Shown piece by piece: positions 27,157-38,746 of a stretch of DNA of 64,000 bases. The stretch lies in NCBI GenBank assembly GCA_018401935.1, contig JAGYJQ010000002.1:1-64000 (forward strand), given 5' to 3'. Below the pieces are notes generated by a model that ran no database searches, had not been told where the DNA came from, and saw nothing but the letters and a program-made list of their open reading frames with translations. The translations under genes were made by a program, and so were the position numbers. This stretch comes from Balneolaceae bacterium (GTDB lineage Bacteria > Bacteroidota > Rhodothermia > Balneolales > Balneolaceae). The first letter of the stretch is position 1. Each line of letters opens with the position of its first letter.

Positions 27157-28017
27157 ATGAGTGAATCTACTGATATAGAACCAACCCACCTATTTCTGGC
27201 AGATGTACATCTTGGTGGTTCTATAGGGTTGGGGGACAACTACGAAAAAAATCTGTGTTCCTTAATCAACTACGCAGCCCAGAAAAAAATTCAACTCTAC
27301 CTACTGGGTGATGTGTTCGACTATTGGATGGAATTCCCTGCCCACAAAAACAAAACCAGATCAACGAAAAGCAATCATTCTTCCAATAAGCCTACCCTTC
27401 CTCCCTTAGGCTCTGTATTACTGAACACCCTTCAAGAGTACAACCAAGTGTGTGGACCCGCCTACTATATTTTGGGGAATCATGATTATTGGGATGCCGG
27501 ATATTTCGCATCAATCGGTTGTACCGTATTCACAGATGGTTGTAGCATCAATTTAGATCACCAAACGGTTTGTTTACTACATGGAGATGGACTACCCACA
27601 AAAAAAACACAGATTCGCGGAAACCTAATAACCCCACTCAAACGCCCAATTCTTCATACCATACTTAGGTCAAAAACGTTTATCACATTGTTCCAGTTCT
27701 TCTTTGCACCCAATCAGGCATGGTCTATGATGAAAGCCTTTTCCAACTTTAGCAAAAATAAAGAAAAACCAGCCCTATCCACCATCGATTCCACATTAAA
27801 AAATCTAATTAATTTTTCCGATATTGATTGTATAATTGCAGGTCATGATCATCTTGCTAGAACGGTACATACCAAAGGTGGACAGTATATAAACACCGGA
27901 CCGTATTACGAAAACAACCTTGTTTTAACCTACTCTAAGCAAGGGTGGGACCATGCCGAATGGGATGAACAAAAGAGTAAATTGGTAGTTAAGCAAAAAC
28001 CCTCATACTCATTATGA
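27157..28017 (+). CDS. UDP-2,3-diacylglucosamine diphosphatase-like metallophosphoesterase (LpxH type)
   Basis: The 286-residue calcineurin-like phosphoesterase carries all five metal motifs in order: LADVHLGG, LGDVFDYW, GNHDYW, LLHGDGL and AGHDHLA. The FDYW after the second motif and the overall order resemble LpxH/LpxH2, which release lipid X in lipid A synthesis. At 286 residues it is somewhat longer than the 240-residue Escherichia coli LpxH. Its stop codon overlaps the penicillin-binding protein start in an ATGA, so the two envelope genes are translationally coupled. Another phosphoesterase substrate remains possible. Confidence 0.82.
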   Translation: MSESTDIEPTHLFLADVHLGGSIGLGDNYEKNLCSLINYAAQKKIQLYLLGDVFDYWMEFPAHKNKTRSTKSNHSSNKPTLPPLGSVLLNTLQEYNQVCGPAYYILGNHDYWDAGYFASIGCTVFTDGCSINLDHQTVCLLHGDGLPTKKTQIRGNLITPLKRPILHTILRSKTFITLFQFFFAPNQAWSMMKAFSNFSKNKEKPALSTIDSTLKNLINFSDIDCIIAGHDHLARTVHTKGGQYINTGPYYENNLVLTYSKQGWDHAEWDEQKSKLVVKQKPSYSL

Positions 28018-30323
28018 GCCAACAGAACAACATAGATCAAGAACGTTATTTCAATGACCCCGAATATCGGAGGCAAATAGCTCAAGAATCTGGTAACCGA
28101 TCCACATCAGCCAGTGGACTCAAACAAGCACTTATTGTGGTTGGTAGTACGCTTGTTTTGGGACTCGTGATTTTGATCAGCTATGGGATTTTTTTATTTC
28201 AAGGCCTGCCTTCAATAGATCAACTAGAAAATCCGGATACAGCTATTGCCAGTGAAGTGAGAAGCCGAGACGGAGTCGTGCTGGATAAATATTTCACTGA
28301 AAACAGAACATGGGTTCGATACCAAGACATTTCACCCTTTGCTATAAACGCTCTCATATCTACGGAAGATCACCGTTTTTACAATCACTGGGGAATGGAC
28401 ATGTTTAGAACGTTAGCCATCCCTATCAATATTTTAAGGGGAAGAGTGGAAGGTGGGTCAACCTTAAGCCAACAATTAGCAAGGAATTTATACAAAGAAA
28501 TTGGACAGAAATTCTCGGTTAGCAGAAAATTCCGAGAAATGATCACAGCCGTTCAAATTGAAAAGAACTATACCAAAAAAGAAATTATTGAAATGTATTT
28601 GAATACCGTCGAATACTCCAATAGTGCATTCGGAATAGAAGCGGCTTCTAGAACTCATTTTAATAAGTCTGCCAAAGAGTTGAATATTTTAGAAGCAGCG
28701 ACATTGGTAGGTTCGGTAAATGCGGTGTATGCATATAATCCAAGATTATTTTCTGAGCGATCAAAACAGCGTAGAAACATAGTCCTACGCCTGATGAATC
28801 GACAAGGGTATATATCCGATTCCGAGCTCAATGAATATAGCGCAATGCCCATTGAGCTAGATTACCAACTTCCTTCCAAATCGGGCCGAGTCAATCGTTA
28901 TTTTGGTGAATATGTGCGTCAGAAAATTGCCTCATGGGCTCAAGAAAATGGCTATGACTTATTCACAGATGGTTTGGTCATACATACTACCATCGATTCA
29001 CGATTACAGGCTCACGCAGAAAGAGCTGTTCAGGTGAAACTAGATTCGTTGCAGAATATCTTTGAACGAGAGTGGACAAGCTCAGGAAGCGGGATATATA
29101 TGGATCGATTATGGGAAAAATATCCCTCTTTTTTGGATAGCTTCCTAGAAGATACAGACGAGTACAAAAATGGATTCCAGACCTACCAAACTACTCTTCG
29201 AAAAGCAGTATTAGATAGCCTGAAAATGGATTCCGTTTTTGTGGACTCCGTCTTAAAAACAAGAACCAGATTGGAAGCGAGTTTTGTGGGCATTGACCCT
29301 TCCAATGGTAATGTGATGGCCTGGGTTGGAGGGTCAAATTATGGAAATGTTCAATTCGACCATGTCTATCAGGCAAGAAGACAAGCGGGTTCAACCTTTA
29401 AACCATTTGTTTATGCCGTTGCCATTGATAATGGATATAAGCCCTACCACACCTTCTCTAAATATCCCACAAAATACTATGACAGAAACGGGAGCGTGTG
29501 GGATCCTAAAGATGAAACCGTCGCTACTGGTCCAATCAACATTAGTCTCCGCGAAGCTTTGGCAAGAAGCCTCAACAACATAACTATACGCCTACTACCC
29601 GAAATTGCGGGAGAACCCGGAACAAATGAATTATGGAAATTGGATCCTGCCGCCCGAAAAATAAAAGCAATGGCCTCCAATCTGGGTGTTGATATGTCGC
29701 AAACCCCCGCTTATCCGTCCATTGCATTAGGTACAGCTGAAGTTTCCCTTCTGGAAATAACCAGCGCATACACTACTTTTGCCAATGAGGGGGTCCATAT
29801 TGACCCCATTGCTATCACCAGAATAGAAGACCGAGAAGGTAATGTGTTGGTAGAATATCATCCAGAATATAAACAGGAAGTTATAAGTCCAGAAACAGCC
29901 TATCTTATGGTCGACATGATGCGAGGAGTTATTCGAGGGGGAGATGGGTACAATGGTACAGGAGTTAGATTACGCAACGTCTATGGCGTTAGGCAAGATA
30001 TTGCCGGTAAAACAGGTACCACACAAAATTCAGCAGATAATTGGTTTATAGCGATGACACCTCATTTGGTTATGGGTTCTTGGGTAGGTGGTGAAGACCG
30101 TAGAATTCGTTTCCCAACCGACCGCACCTATTCAATAGGTCAAGGTGCCCGAACTGCATTACCTATTGTTGGAACCTTTATTAATTATGTTACCGAGGAT
30201 CCATTAGCCTACTGGAGCTACGATGCTTTCAGCCCTCCTGCTGGCTTTATTATGCCTGAGGACCCCAACAAAAATCGTAGTGAAATGGCTGGAGATAACA
30301 ACAAGGGAACCATTGGATGGTAA
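28014..30323 (+). CDS. Class A penicillin-binding protein (PBP1A type)
   Basis: The 769-residue bifunctional peptidoglycan synthase has a cytoplasmic tail and one membrane helix near residues 36-60. A GT51 glycosyltransferase domain follows, with STEDHRFYNHWGMD near 118 and GGSTLSQQLARNLY. The transpeptidase domain has its SxxK nucleophile in AGSTFKPF near residue 458, SLNN as the SxN motif, and GKTGTTQNSADNWF near 664. It polymerises and crosslinks glycan strands. A spacer of about 100 residues rich in acidic segments separates the two domains. It is coupled to the LpxH-like gene upstream. Confidence 0.95.
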   Translation: MSQQNNIDQERYFNDPEYRRQIAQESGNRSTSASGLKQALIVVGSTLVLGLVILISYGIFLFQGLPSIDQLENPDTAIASEVRSRDGVVLDKYFTENRTWVRYQDISPFAINALISTEDHRFYNHWGMDMFRTLAIPINILRGRVEGGSTLSQQLARNLYKEIGQKFSVSRKFREMITAVQIEKNYTKKEIIEMYLNTVEYSNSAFGIEAASRTHFNKSAKELNILEAATLVGSVNAVYAYNPRLFSERSKQRRNIVLRLMNRQGYISDSELNEYSAMPIELDYQLPSKSGRVNRYFGEYVRQKIASWAQENGYDLFTDGLVIHTTIDSRLQAHAERAVQVKLDSLQNIFEREWTSSGSGIYMDRLWEKYPSFLDSFLEDTDEYKNGFQTYQTTLRKAVLDSLKMDSVFVDSVLKTRTRLEASFVGIDPSNGNVMAWVGGSNYGNVQFDHVYQARRQAGSTFKPFVYAVAIDNGYKPYHTFSKYPTKYYDRNGSVWDPKDETVATGPINISLREALARSLNNITIRLLPEIAGEPGTNELWKLDPAARKIKAMASNLGVDMSQTPAYPSIALGTAEVSLLEITSAYTTFANEGVHIDPIAITRIEDREGNVLVEYHPEYKQEVISPETAYLMVDMMRGVIRGGDGYNGTGVRLRNVYGVRQDIAGKTGTTQNSADNWFIAMTPHLVMGSWVGGEDRRIRFPTDRTYSIGQGARTALPIVGTFINYVTEDPLAYWSYDAFSPPAGFIMPEDPNKNRSEMAGDNNKGTIGW

Positions 30324-30374
30324 GATTGAACATTCACCAAAATATGCACTAAAACTCACCATAACCTAGTACTA

Positions 30375-32501
30375 TTGTCCAAATTACGCGCTACCGCATT
30401 ATTGTTTTTCTTGTTGATGTATACCCCCTTTGCTAATGCTCAGGAATCCATACGCTTGGATAGCATCATTATACAAGGAGGAAGGCTTCCCTCCTCTCTT
30501 TTTAGTGAAGGCAAACAAATTAGTATACTATCTCAACAGGATATGCGAGCAATCCCAGCTAGTTCACTTGATGAATTACTGGCATATGTTACCGGTGTAC
30601 ATGTTACTACTCGAAATAGTTTTGGTGCCCAAGCAGATATTGGGATCCGTGGAAGTACCTATGGCCAAATATTGGTGCTCATTGACGGGCAGCGTATGAA
30701 CGATCCACTCACTGGTCACTTCAACTCCAATTTATCGCTTCCAATACAGCAAATTAACCGAATTGAAATCATCAGAGGTCCCGCATCTGCCAGTTATGGT
30801 TCCGATGCTATGGGAGGTGTTATTGCCATTAGCACCAATACCTATGTGAATTATATCCAAATGAGCGCAGCTAGTTCATCTGTAGATAAAACGAATGAGG
30901 TGGTGATGGAGGATAATAAAAGAAGCAAAAATTCTACCACCTTTGCTTCAAATGCTGCATTAAAGATGGGTTCTTATGGTAGTAGCTGGCAATATTTGGA
31001 CGTTGATAAAAAGACTCGTCGTTTAATATTGGGTGGTTATGCTATGAATACGGCTATTGAAGGAGAGAAAAGAGCCAATCCAAACACTCTTGACATTTTC
31101 AGTGCACCAGCTAACTATATGAGCTTTTATAATCAACAGAGCGCGGGCATTAGCAGCGTGTTTAAATGGACTGATACATGGACGCAATACCTACGACTGG
31201 GGTATGATCAACGCGATTTTAACGCGAAGTATTTTTATACCATTAGCCCATATGACGAATCGGTAGAAGATGTGCAACGACGATGGGTACAATTTTCTAG
31301 TAGGAAGCACTTTTCGTCCTCCTACATCGAATTGGATGGCATGATCCAAGAAACCAAAGATGTATTTACTTTTAACCCTCTCTTTATTCCGAATGAACAT
31401 ACCACCATTCAATCTCAAGCTCATTTAAATTGGGTAGGAAAAAATCGCGATGAAACGCTCAATTACACCGCGGGTGTGCAGTTGTTACAAAAAAAAATTA
31501 CCAGTACTGATCGAGGAAATCATGCAAATCTAGGCTATGGTATCTATGCAATTATTCGTAGAAGTGCTTATGTAAATAAAGATTTCTTGCAATCTATCCA
31601 CACAACTTCCAGTATTCGAGCCGACTATCATGACACCTATGCGCTAAAATGGATCCCTCAATTATCCATCAATGTAATAACCAAGTTGGGCGGTTTTCGT
31701 AGTTCAGCGGGTAAATCAATACGTTCAGCAGACTTTACAGAATTATACGTTTCTCACAACCTTCCTTTAATATCGAGTGGCCGAAACGTTGGTAACCCCA
31801 CTCTTGAGGCTGAAGAAAGCTGGTCCGTTGACCTCAATTATACAAGCAACGAATATGCGAACATACGTTATGAAGCTGGTACATATTATCGGATTTCAGA
31901 AAAACTAATTGATTATGTATATACGCCAGCAAATCTAGTGACCCAAAGGGTAACACTAGACCCCAATGGTTATTACTTTTATCCCCAGAATATTAGTGAA
32001 GGAACCACTTTTGGTGTAGAACAATCAATGCACATTCGCTGGGGGTTGAATACCCATTTATCCCGTACACTTCCAGCTGCACCTAATGACCCAAATCAAA
32101 ATCAATCCAGTACAACTCTAGAGTTAATGTTAAGTCATAGCTACATAAAAACGGATATTGATGCCGATGTAGTCAGTAAATACCTTTTGGAGCATCCAAA
32201 ACATCAATGGAATGCTCACATACGCCTGAATAATCAAACAAGTATTCTACAGATTGGACTACGCCATTTGGTTTTGCGAACCGAGCGAGACGAATATATG
32301 GGCTTTCGAATCGATTCCCCTCAAACCTGGATAGACGCTAAGGCATCCAAAATATCATACTTACCCAACTGGTCAGTTTCCCCCTACTCGCGAATTGAAT
32401 GGAGTTTGGAAATACGTAACACCTTAGATAGAGAATATCAACAAATTCTAGGGGCAACTCTACCAGGCAGATGGATTATCGCCGGGTTTAGACTTCATTA
32501 A
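30375..32501 (+). CDS. TonB-dependent outer-membrane receptor (BtuB-like plug)
   Basis: The 708-residue protein has a signal peptide ending YTPFANAQ, a TonB-box-like ESIRLDSIIIQG stretch, and a plug domain with IGIRGSTYGQILVLIDGQ and IEIIRGPASASYGSDAMGG. A 22-strand-type beta-barrel follows and ends in an aromatic-containing strand (WIIAGFRLH). It imports a scarce ligand using TonB energy. The plug resembles cobalamin and siderophore receptors, but the ligand cannot be named. The frame starts at TTG, and the signal peptide would be lost with any later Met, so TTG is favoured. The 3' end overlaps atpC by four bases. Confidence 0.9.
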   Translation: MSKLRATALLFFLLMYTPFANAQESIRLDSIIIQGGRLPSSLFSEGKQISILSQQDMRAIPASSLDELLAYVTGVHVTTRNSFGAQADIGIRGSTYGQILVLIDGQRMNDPLTGHFNSNLSLPIQQINRIEIIRGPASASYGSDAMGGVIAISTNTYVNYIQMSAASSSVDKTNEVVMEDNKRSKNSTTFASNAALKMGSYGSSWQYLDVDKKTRRLILGGYAMNTAIEGEKRANPNTLDIFSAPANYMSFYNQQSAGISSVFKWTDTWTQYLRLGYDQRDFNAKYFYTISPYDESVEDVQRRWVQFSSRKHFSSSYIELDGMIQETKDVFTFNPLFIPNEHTTIQSQAHLNWVGKNRDETLNYTAGVQLLQKKITSTDRGNHANLGYGIYAIIRRSAYVNKDFLQSIHTTSSIRADYHDTYALKWIPQLSINVITKLGGFRSSAGKSIRSADFTELYVSHNLPLISSGRNVGNPTLEAEESWSVDLNYTSNEYANIRYEAGTYYRISEKLIDYVYTPANLVTQRVTLDPNGYYFYPQNISEGTTFGVEQSMHIRWGLNTHLSRTLPAAPNDPNQNQSSTTLELMLSHSYIKTDIDADVVSKYLLEHPKHQWNAHIRLNNQTSILQIGLRHLVLRTERDEYMGFRIDSPQTWIDAKASKISYLPNWSVSPYSRIEWSLEIRNTLDREYQQILGATLPGRWIIAGFRLH

Positions 32502-32749
32502 ACTACGGATTCAGCCAAAAGGGTAAGATGGTTGGAGGCCATTTCAACCATACCACCAGAGATTGAAAATAATTTCTCGCCTGACTCTGTACGAACAGTG
32601 ACAATGCCAGATTGCAGGGTAGATACAATCGGTGCGTGATTCTGTTTGATTTCAAAGCTTCCATACGAACCAGGCATGCGTACCCCGGTTACATTTCCTT
32701 CGAAAACGGCACCTTCTGGTGTTAAGATTTTGGCCTTAAAGGTGGACAT
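32498..32749 (-). CDS. atpC: ATP synthase epsilon subunit (short form)
   Basis: This 83-residue protein covers the N-terminal beta-sandwich of the F1 epsilon subunit (ILTPEGAVFEGNVTGVRMPG, then GSFEIKQNHAPIVSTL and SGGMVEMASNHLTLLAE). The C-terminal helical hairpin that inhibits hydrolysis in the 130-140 residue subunits is absent. Short epsilon subunits are usual in Bacteroidota and Chlorobi relatives. The gene starts two bases after atpD and is convergent with the TonB receptor gene. Confidence 0.95.
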   Translation of the reverse strand: MSTFKAKILTPEGAVFEGNVTGVRMPGSYGSFEIKQNHAPIVSTLQSGIVTVRTESGEKLFSISGGMVEMASNHLTLLAESVV

Positions 32750-32751
32750 GA

Positions 32752-34719
<1,968 letters not shown>

Positions 34720-36039
34720 TTGGATAACTATTTTAATGAACGCAGCGCAAGTGTTGATATACTTATTGGTTTCGATTTACACAAAAGCCTTGATTTTTCA
34801 CTTTCAGATGAACTAGAACCCAGAGAACGAGCACAAGTTCGCGAATATGTTCAAAACATCTTGCGAAAGCGTAGTTATCTAGATTTTTTGATTGACCACT
34901 ACGCCACCATCGATGTGACGGAAATGAAAACCGATCTAAAAAACATTCTGCGCTTAGGCATCTACGATATGTTATTTATGGATAGCACACCCGATTACGC
35001 AGCCATTAATGAAGCAGTAGAACTGGGAAAAGCTAAAATGGGTTCTAAAACTGGTGATCTCATAAATGCCATACTTCGGAATCTGCAACGAGATATTGAG
35101 CAACTCCCAAAGCCTCAATTTAAAGATAGAACAAAACTAGTAGCGACGACGTTCTCCCATCCTGAATGGCTGGTGTCACGTTGGAGTAGCCGGTTTGGGG
35201 AACGCGAAGCTTTCCAATTGATGCAAGCCAATAATACCCGTCCGAGTTTTTATGTTAGGGCAAATACAATGCGTACTACCATTGCGAATTTTGAACTTCG
35301 AATGGAGAAGTTAGGCGTAGAATTTGAAGCCAGCGACTGGCTGCCAAATTTTTACAAGGTACAGTCTGTTCAACCTTTTATTGAGAAAGGTCTTCTGAAA
35401 AAAGGGATCTGTCAGGTTCAAGATATAGCTGCGGGTTTTGCGCCATTTATTCTTGATCCTCAACCCAACGAAAAAATTTATGACCTCTGTGCGGCGCCCG
35501 GTACAAAATCTATTATGATTTCTGACTTAACCGAAGGAGAAAGCGATATACTAGCGGTTGATATTTCGGGTGAGCGCTTAGAAAAATTGGCGGAAAGCGC
35601 ACTAAATTTTGGTGCAGAAAACATAAAAATCAGACGTGGAGACATACTTGAACTATCATTACCCCTGGCTGATGCGGTTCTCTTAGACGCACCATGTACC
35701 GGTACCGGTGTACTGAGTAAAAGAGCCGACCTACGATGGCGGCGTGACGAAGAAGGATTGAAAAATGCGGTAGATTTACAAGCTCAATTACTTGAAGAAG
35801 CGGCCAACATGGTAAAAAGAGGCGGGCGTTTGGTCTATTCGACTTGTAGCTTAGAGCCGGAAGAGAATATGGAACAAATCCAAAAGTTTCTAGTGAACTA
35901 TCCAACCTTTGAGCTTCAGCCCTTAGAGGATTTTGTACCTGAAGAGGTGCTAACTGAGGATGGCCTAGCCTACCAAACCTATCCTCATAAGCATGACTCT
36001 GATGGACACTTTGGAGTACTTTTAATCCGAACTAAATAG
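34720..36039 (+). CDS. rsmB: 16S rRNA m5C methyltransferase, RsmB family
   Basis: The 439-residue protein has an N-terminal NusB-like domain (about 1-130) followed by a SAM-dependent RNA m5C methyltransferase domain. Key motifs are the SAM-binding YDLCAAPGTKS and the two catalytic cysteines, in LDAPCTGTGVLSKRADLRW (near 325) and YSTCSLEPEENMEQI (near 375). The NusB fusion is typical of RsmB/Sun, which methylates C967 of 16S rRNA. The frame begins with TTG, and the next Met is near residue 52, inside the NusB-like domain. It heads a plus-strand operon with valS 10 bases downstream. Confidence 0.92.
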   Translation: MDNYFNERSASVDILIGFDLHKSLDFSLSDELEPRERAQVREYVQNILRKRSYLDFLIDHYATIDVTEMKTDLKNILRLGIYDMLFMDSTPDYAAINEAVELGKAKMGSKTGDLINAILRNLQRDIEQLPKPQFKDRTKLVATTFSHPEWLVSRWSSRFGEREAFQLMQANNTRPSFYVRANTMRTTIANFELRMEKLGVEFEASDWLPNFYKVQSVQPFIEKGLLKKGICQVQDIAAGFAPFILDPQPNEKIYDLCAAPGTKSIMISDLTEGESDILAVDISGERLEKLAESALNFGAENIKIRRGDILELSLPLADAVLLDAPCTGTGVLSKRADLRWRRDEEGLKNAVDLQAQLLEEAANMVKRGGRLVYSTCSLEPEENMEQIQKFLVNYPTFELQPLEDFVPEEVLTEDGLAYQTYPHKHDSDGHFGVLLIRTK

Positions 36040-36049
36040 GTTAATTATT

Positions 36050-38743
36050 GTGTCAGATTCCGTAATTCCTGCTCAATATCAACATGAACAGGTTGAAGAT
36101 AAATGGTACCAATATTGGGAAAGCCATCGATATTTTCACTCTGAAGTAGATACCAAAAAGAAGCCTTTTACGGTGGTAATCCCTCCTCCCAATGTGACGG
36201 GAGTGCTTCACATGGGGCATATGTTAAATAACACTATTCAAGATGTATTGGTGCGTAAAGCCCGCATGGATGGCTACAATGCATGCTGGGTTCCTGGTAC
36301 TGATCACGCTTCTATTGCTACAGAGGCAAAAGTAGTTCGAAAATTAAGAGAAGAAGGCATTAAAAAAAGTGATTTAAGCAGAGATGCCTTCATGGAACAC
36401 GCTTGGGAATGGACCCATAAGCATGGGGGAATTATCCTAGAGCAATTAAAGAAATTAGGTGCAAGTTGTGATTGGGACCGCACTCATTTCACAATGGATT
36501 CCAAATATTCCGAAAGTGTCATCGATGTATTCATCGATCTATACAAAAAAGGAAAAATTTATCGTGACGTACGAATGATAAATTGGGATCCTGTTGCTCT
36601 CACTGCTTTGAGTGACGAAGAGGTTATCTATAAGGAGGTGCAGTCACAGCTTTATTATATTCGCTACATTATCCTAGACGAACAAGAACAGCCGACTAAT
36701 GAGTATGTACTCATAGCTACAACACGCCCTGAAACCTTGCTGGGTGATTCAGCCGTTTGTATCCATCCAGAGGATACTCGTTTTAAACATTTGCAGGGCG
36801 CCAAAGTACAGGTTCCCATAGTCAATAGAGCCGTCTCTATTATTGCTGATGATTATGTAGATCCAGAATTTGGTACGGGTTGTTTAAAAGTCACTCCAGC
36901 TCACGACCTTAATGACTATGAATTAGGCAAAAAGTATAATTTAGACACCATTGACATCATTAACCCGAATGGCAGCCTGAATGAATTAGCTGGCACCTAT
37001 GAGGGAATGGACCGGTTTGAAGCCCGAAAACAAATCGTAAAAGACTTGGATGAGTTGGGCTTACTTGAAAAAACGGAACAGTATACCAATAAGGTTGGAT
37101 TTTCTGAACGAACCGATGTGGTCATTGAGCCCCGTCTCTCCCTTCAGTGGTGGGTATCGATGAAAGAGTTGTCTAAGCCGGCTTTGGATAGGGTTATGGA
37201 TGATACTATTGCATTTCATCCAGCAAAGTTTAAAAATACCTACCGGCATTGGATGGAAAATATAAAAGACTGGTGTATTTCTAGGCAACTTTGGTGGGGG
37301 CATCAGATACCGGCGTACTATTATGGTAATGGGGAACATGATTTTGTGGTAGCAAAATCAGCTGAAGAAGCATTACTTCTAGCTCAGGAAAAAAGTAACA
37401 ACCCTGAGCTTGACCTAGAAGATTTGACTCAAGATCAGGATGTGCTAGATACTTGGTTCTCATCTTGGTTGTGGCCTATTTCGGTATTTGAAGGTTTTTA
37501 CGATAAAAAAGAGGTGGATTACTATTATCCAACCCAAGATTTGGTAACCGCTCCTGAAATCATGTTTTTTTGGGTCGCCCGAATGATTATTGCAGGCTAC
37601 GAATATAGAAATGCTCCCCCTTTTGAGAATGTATATTTCACCGGGATTGTCCGCGATAAAGAAGGTCGAAAGATGAGTAAGAGTTTGGGTAATTCCCCCG
37701 ATCCACTCGATTTAATTGCTAAATTTGGTGCTGATGGCGTTCGTATGGGTATGCTATTTGCCACTCCAGCTGGCAATGATCTTCCGTTTGATGATGCTTT
37801 ATGTGCACAAGGGCGTAAATTTTCAAATAAAATTTGGAACGCATTTCGTTTTCTAACCCTACAAATGGATGACGCTCAGGAATATCATCCTCATCTAGAT
37901 TTTGATCCAACCAACTTGGTTGATACCTGGATCATGCATCGTCTTAACGAAACTATTAAAGGCGTCGAAACAGACTTTAAACAATACCGCCTAAATGATG
38001 CCCTAAAAAAAGTTTATGCCTTATTATGGGATGATTTTTGTGATTGGTATATAGAGCTTAATAAATCAACTATCCCCGGTGAATTGCCCGAAAAACATCG
38101 AGTAGAATTGGCTTTGGGTATTTTTGAACAACTCATGAAGCTACTTCATCCTTTTATGCCCTTTATTAGTGAGGAAATTTGGCAGTACATACAAAAACGG
38201 GATCCACAGCAAGCTCTTTGCATAAGCTCATGGCCAAGCCCTATAGCATCTAATGGTCAAGGACTTTCTGCTGAATTGTTTGAACAATACAAGTTATTGG
38301 TCTCTTCTCTCAGAAATATTCGGGCACAGATGAATATATCCCCGAAGAAAGAATTACATATCGGCATTAAGACAGCAGAAAGCCAGCAGGCAGAGCAGCT
38401 CAATACCCATTTTTGGATCATCGAAAAGCTTGAAAATGTATCCTTATTCGGCATCTCAACCACGATTGAAAAACCAACTCATTCCACTAGTATACTTCTA
38501 GGAACCGATGAATTATACGTGAACTTAGAAGGTCTTATTGATATTGAAAAAGAAAAAGCAAAGATTACTGATGAAATTGCACGACTAGAAGGCTTTTTGA
38601 AAACTATTCAAGCTAAACTATCCAACACAAATTTCGTGGAAAATGCCCCGAAACAGGTGGTAGATAACGAACATAAAAAAGAAGCAGATACCCTTCAAAA
38701 ACTTCAGAGTTTAGCCCATCAGTTAACCCAATGGAATGCCTAG
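36050..38743 (+). CDS. valS: Valyl-tRNA synthetase
   Basis: The 897-residue class I synthetase carries the HIGH-type motif PPNVTGVLHMGH (about 47-58) and the KMSKS loop GRKMSKSLGNSPDP near residue 541. The CP1 editing domain shows TTRPETLLGDSAV and GCLKVTPAHDLNDYELG. A C-terminal coiled-coil arm follows (last 65 residues, rich in Glu and Lys), typical of ValRS. Start is GTG. It charges tRNA-Val and hydrolyses mischarged Thr-tRNA. Gaps to rsmB and the helicase gene are 10 and 3 bases. Confidence 0.98.
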   Translation: MSDSVIPAQYQHEQVEDKWYQYWESHRYFHSEVDTKKKPFTVVIPPPNVTGVLHMGHMLNNTIQDVLVRKARMDGYNACWVPGTDHASIATEAKVVRKLREEGIKKSDLSRDAFMEHAWEWTHKHGGIILEQLKKLGASCDWDRTHFTMDSKYSESVIDVFIDLYKKGKIYRDVRMINWDPVALTALSDEEVIYKEVQSQLYYIRYIILDEQEQPTNEYVLIATTRPETLLGDSAVCIHPEDTRFKHLQGAKVQVPIVNRAVSIIADDYVDPEFGTGCLKVTPAHDLNDYELGKKYNLDTIDIINPNGSLNELAGTYEGMDRFEARKQIVKDLDELGLLEKTEQYTNKVGFSERTDVVIEPRLSLQWWVSMKELSKPALDRVMDDTIAFHPAKFKNTYRHWMENIKDWCISRQLWWGHQIPAYYYGNGEHDFVVAKSAEEALLLAQEKSNNPELDLEDLTQDQDVLDTWFSSWLWPISVFEGFYDKKEVDYYYPTQDLVTAPEIMFFWVARMIIAGYEYRNAPPFENVYFTGIVRDKEGRKMSKSLGNSPDPLDLIAKFGADGVRMGMLFATPAGNDLPFDDALCAQGRKFSNKIWNAFRFLTLQMDDAQEYHPHLDFDPTNLVDTWIMHRLNETIKGVETDFKQYRLNDALKKVYALLWDDFCDWYIELNKSTIPGELPEKHRVELALGIFEQLMKLLHPFMPFISEEIWQYIQKRDPQQALCISSWPSPIASNGQGLSAELFEQYKLLVSSLRNIRAQMNISPKKELHIGIKTAESQQAEQLNTHFWIIEKLENVSLFGISTTIEKPTHSTSILLGTDELYVNLEGLIDIEKEKAKITDEIARLEGFLKTIQAKLSNTNFVENAPKQVVDNEHKKEADTLQKLQSLAHQLTQWNA

Positions 38744-38746
38744 CGA

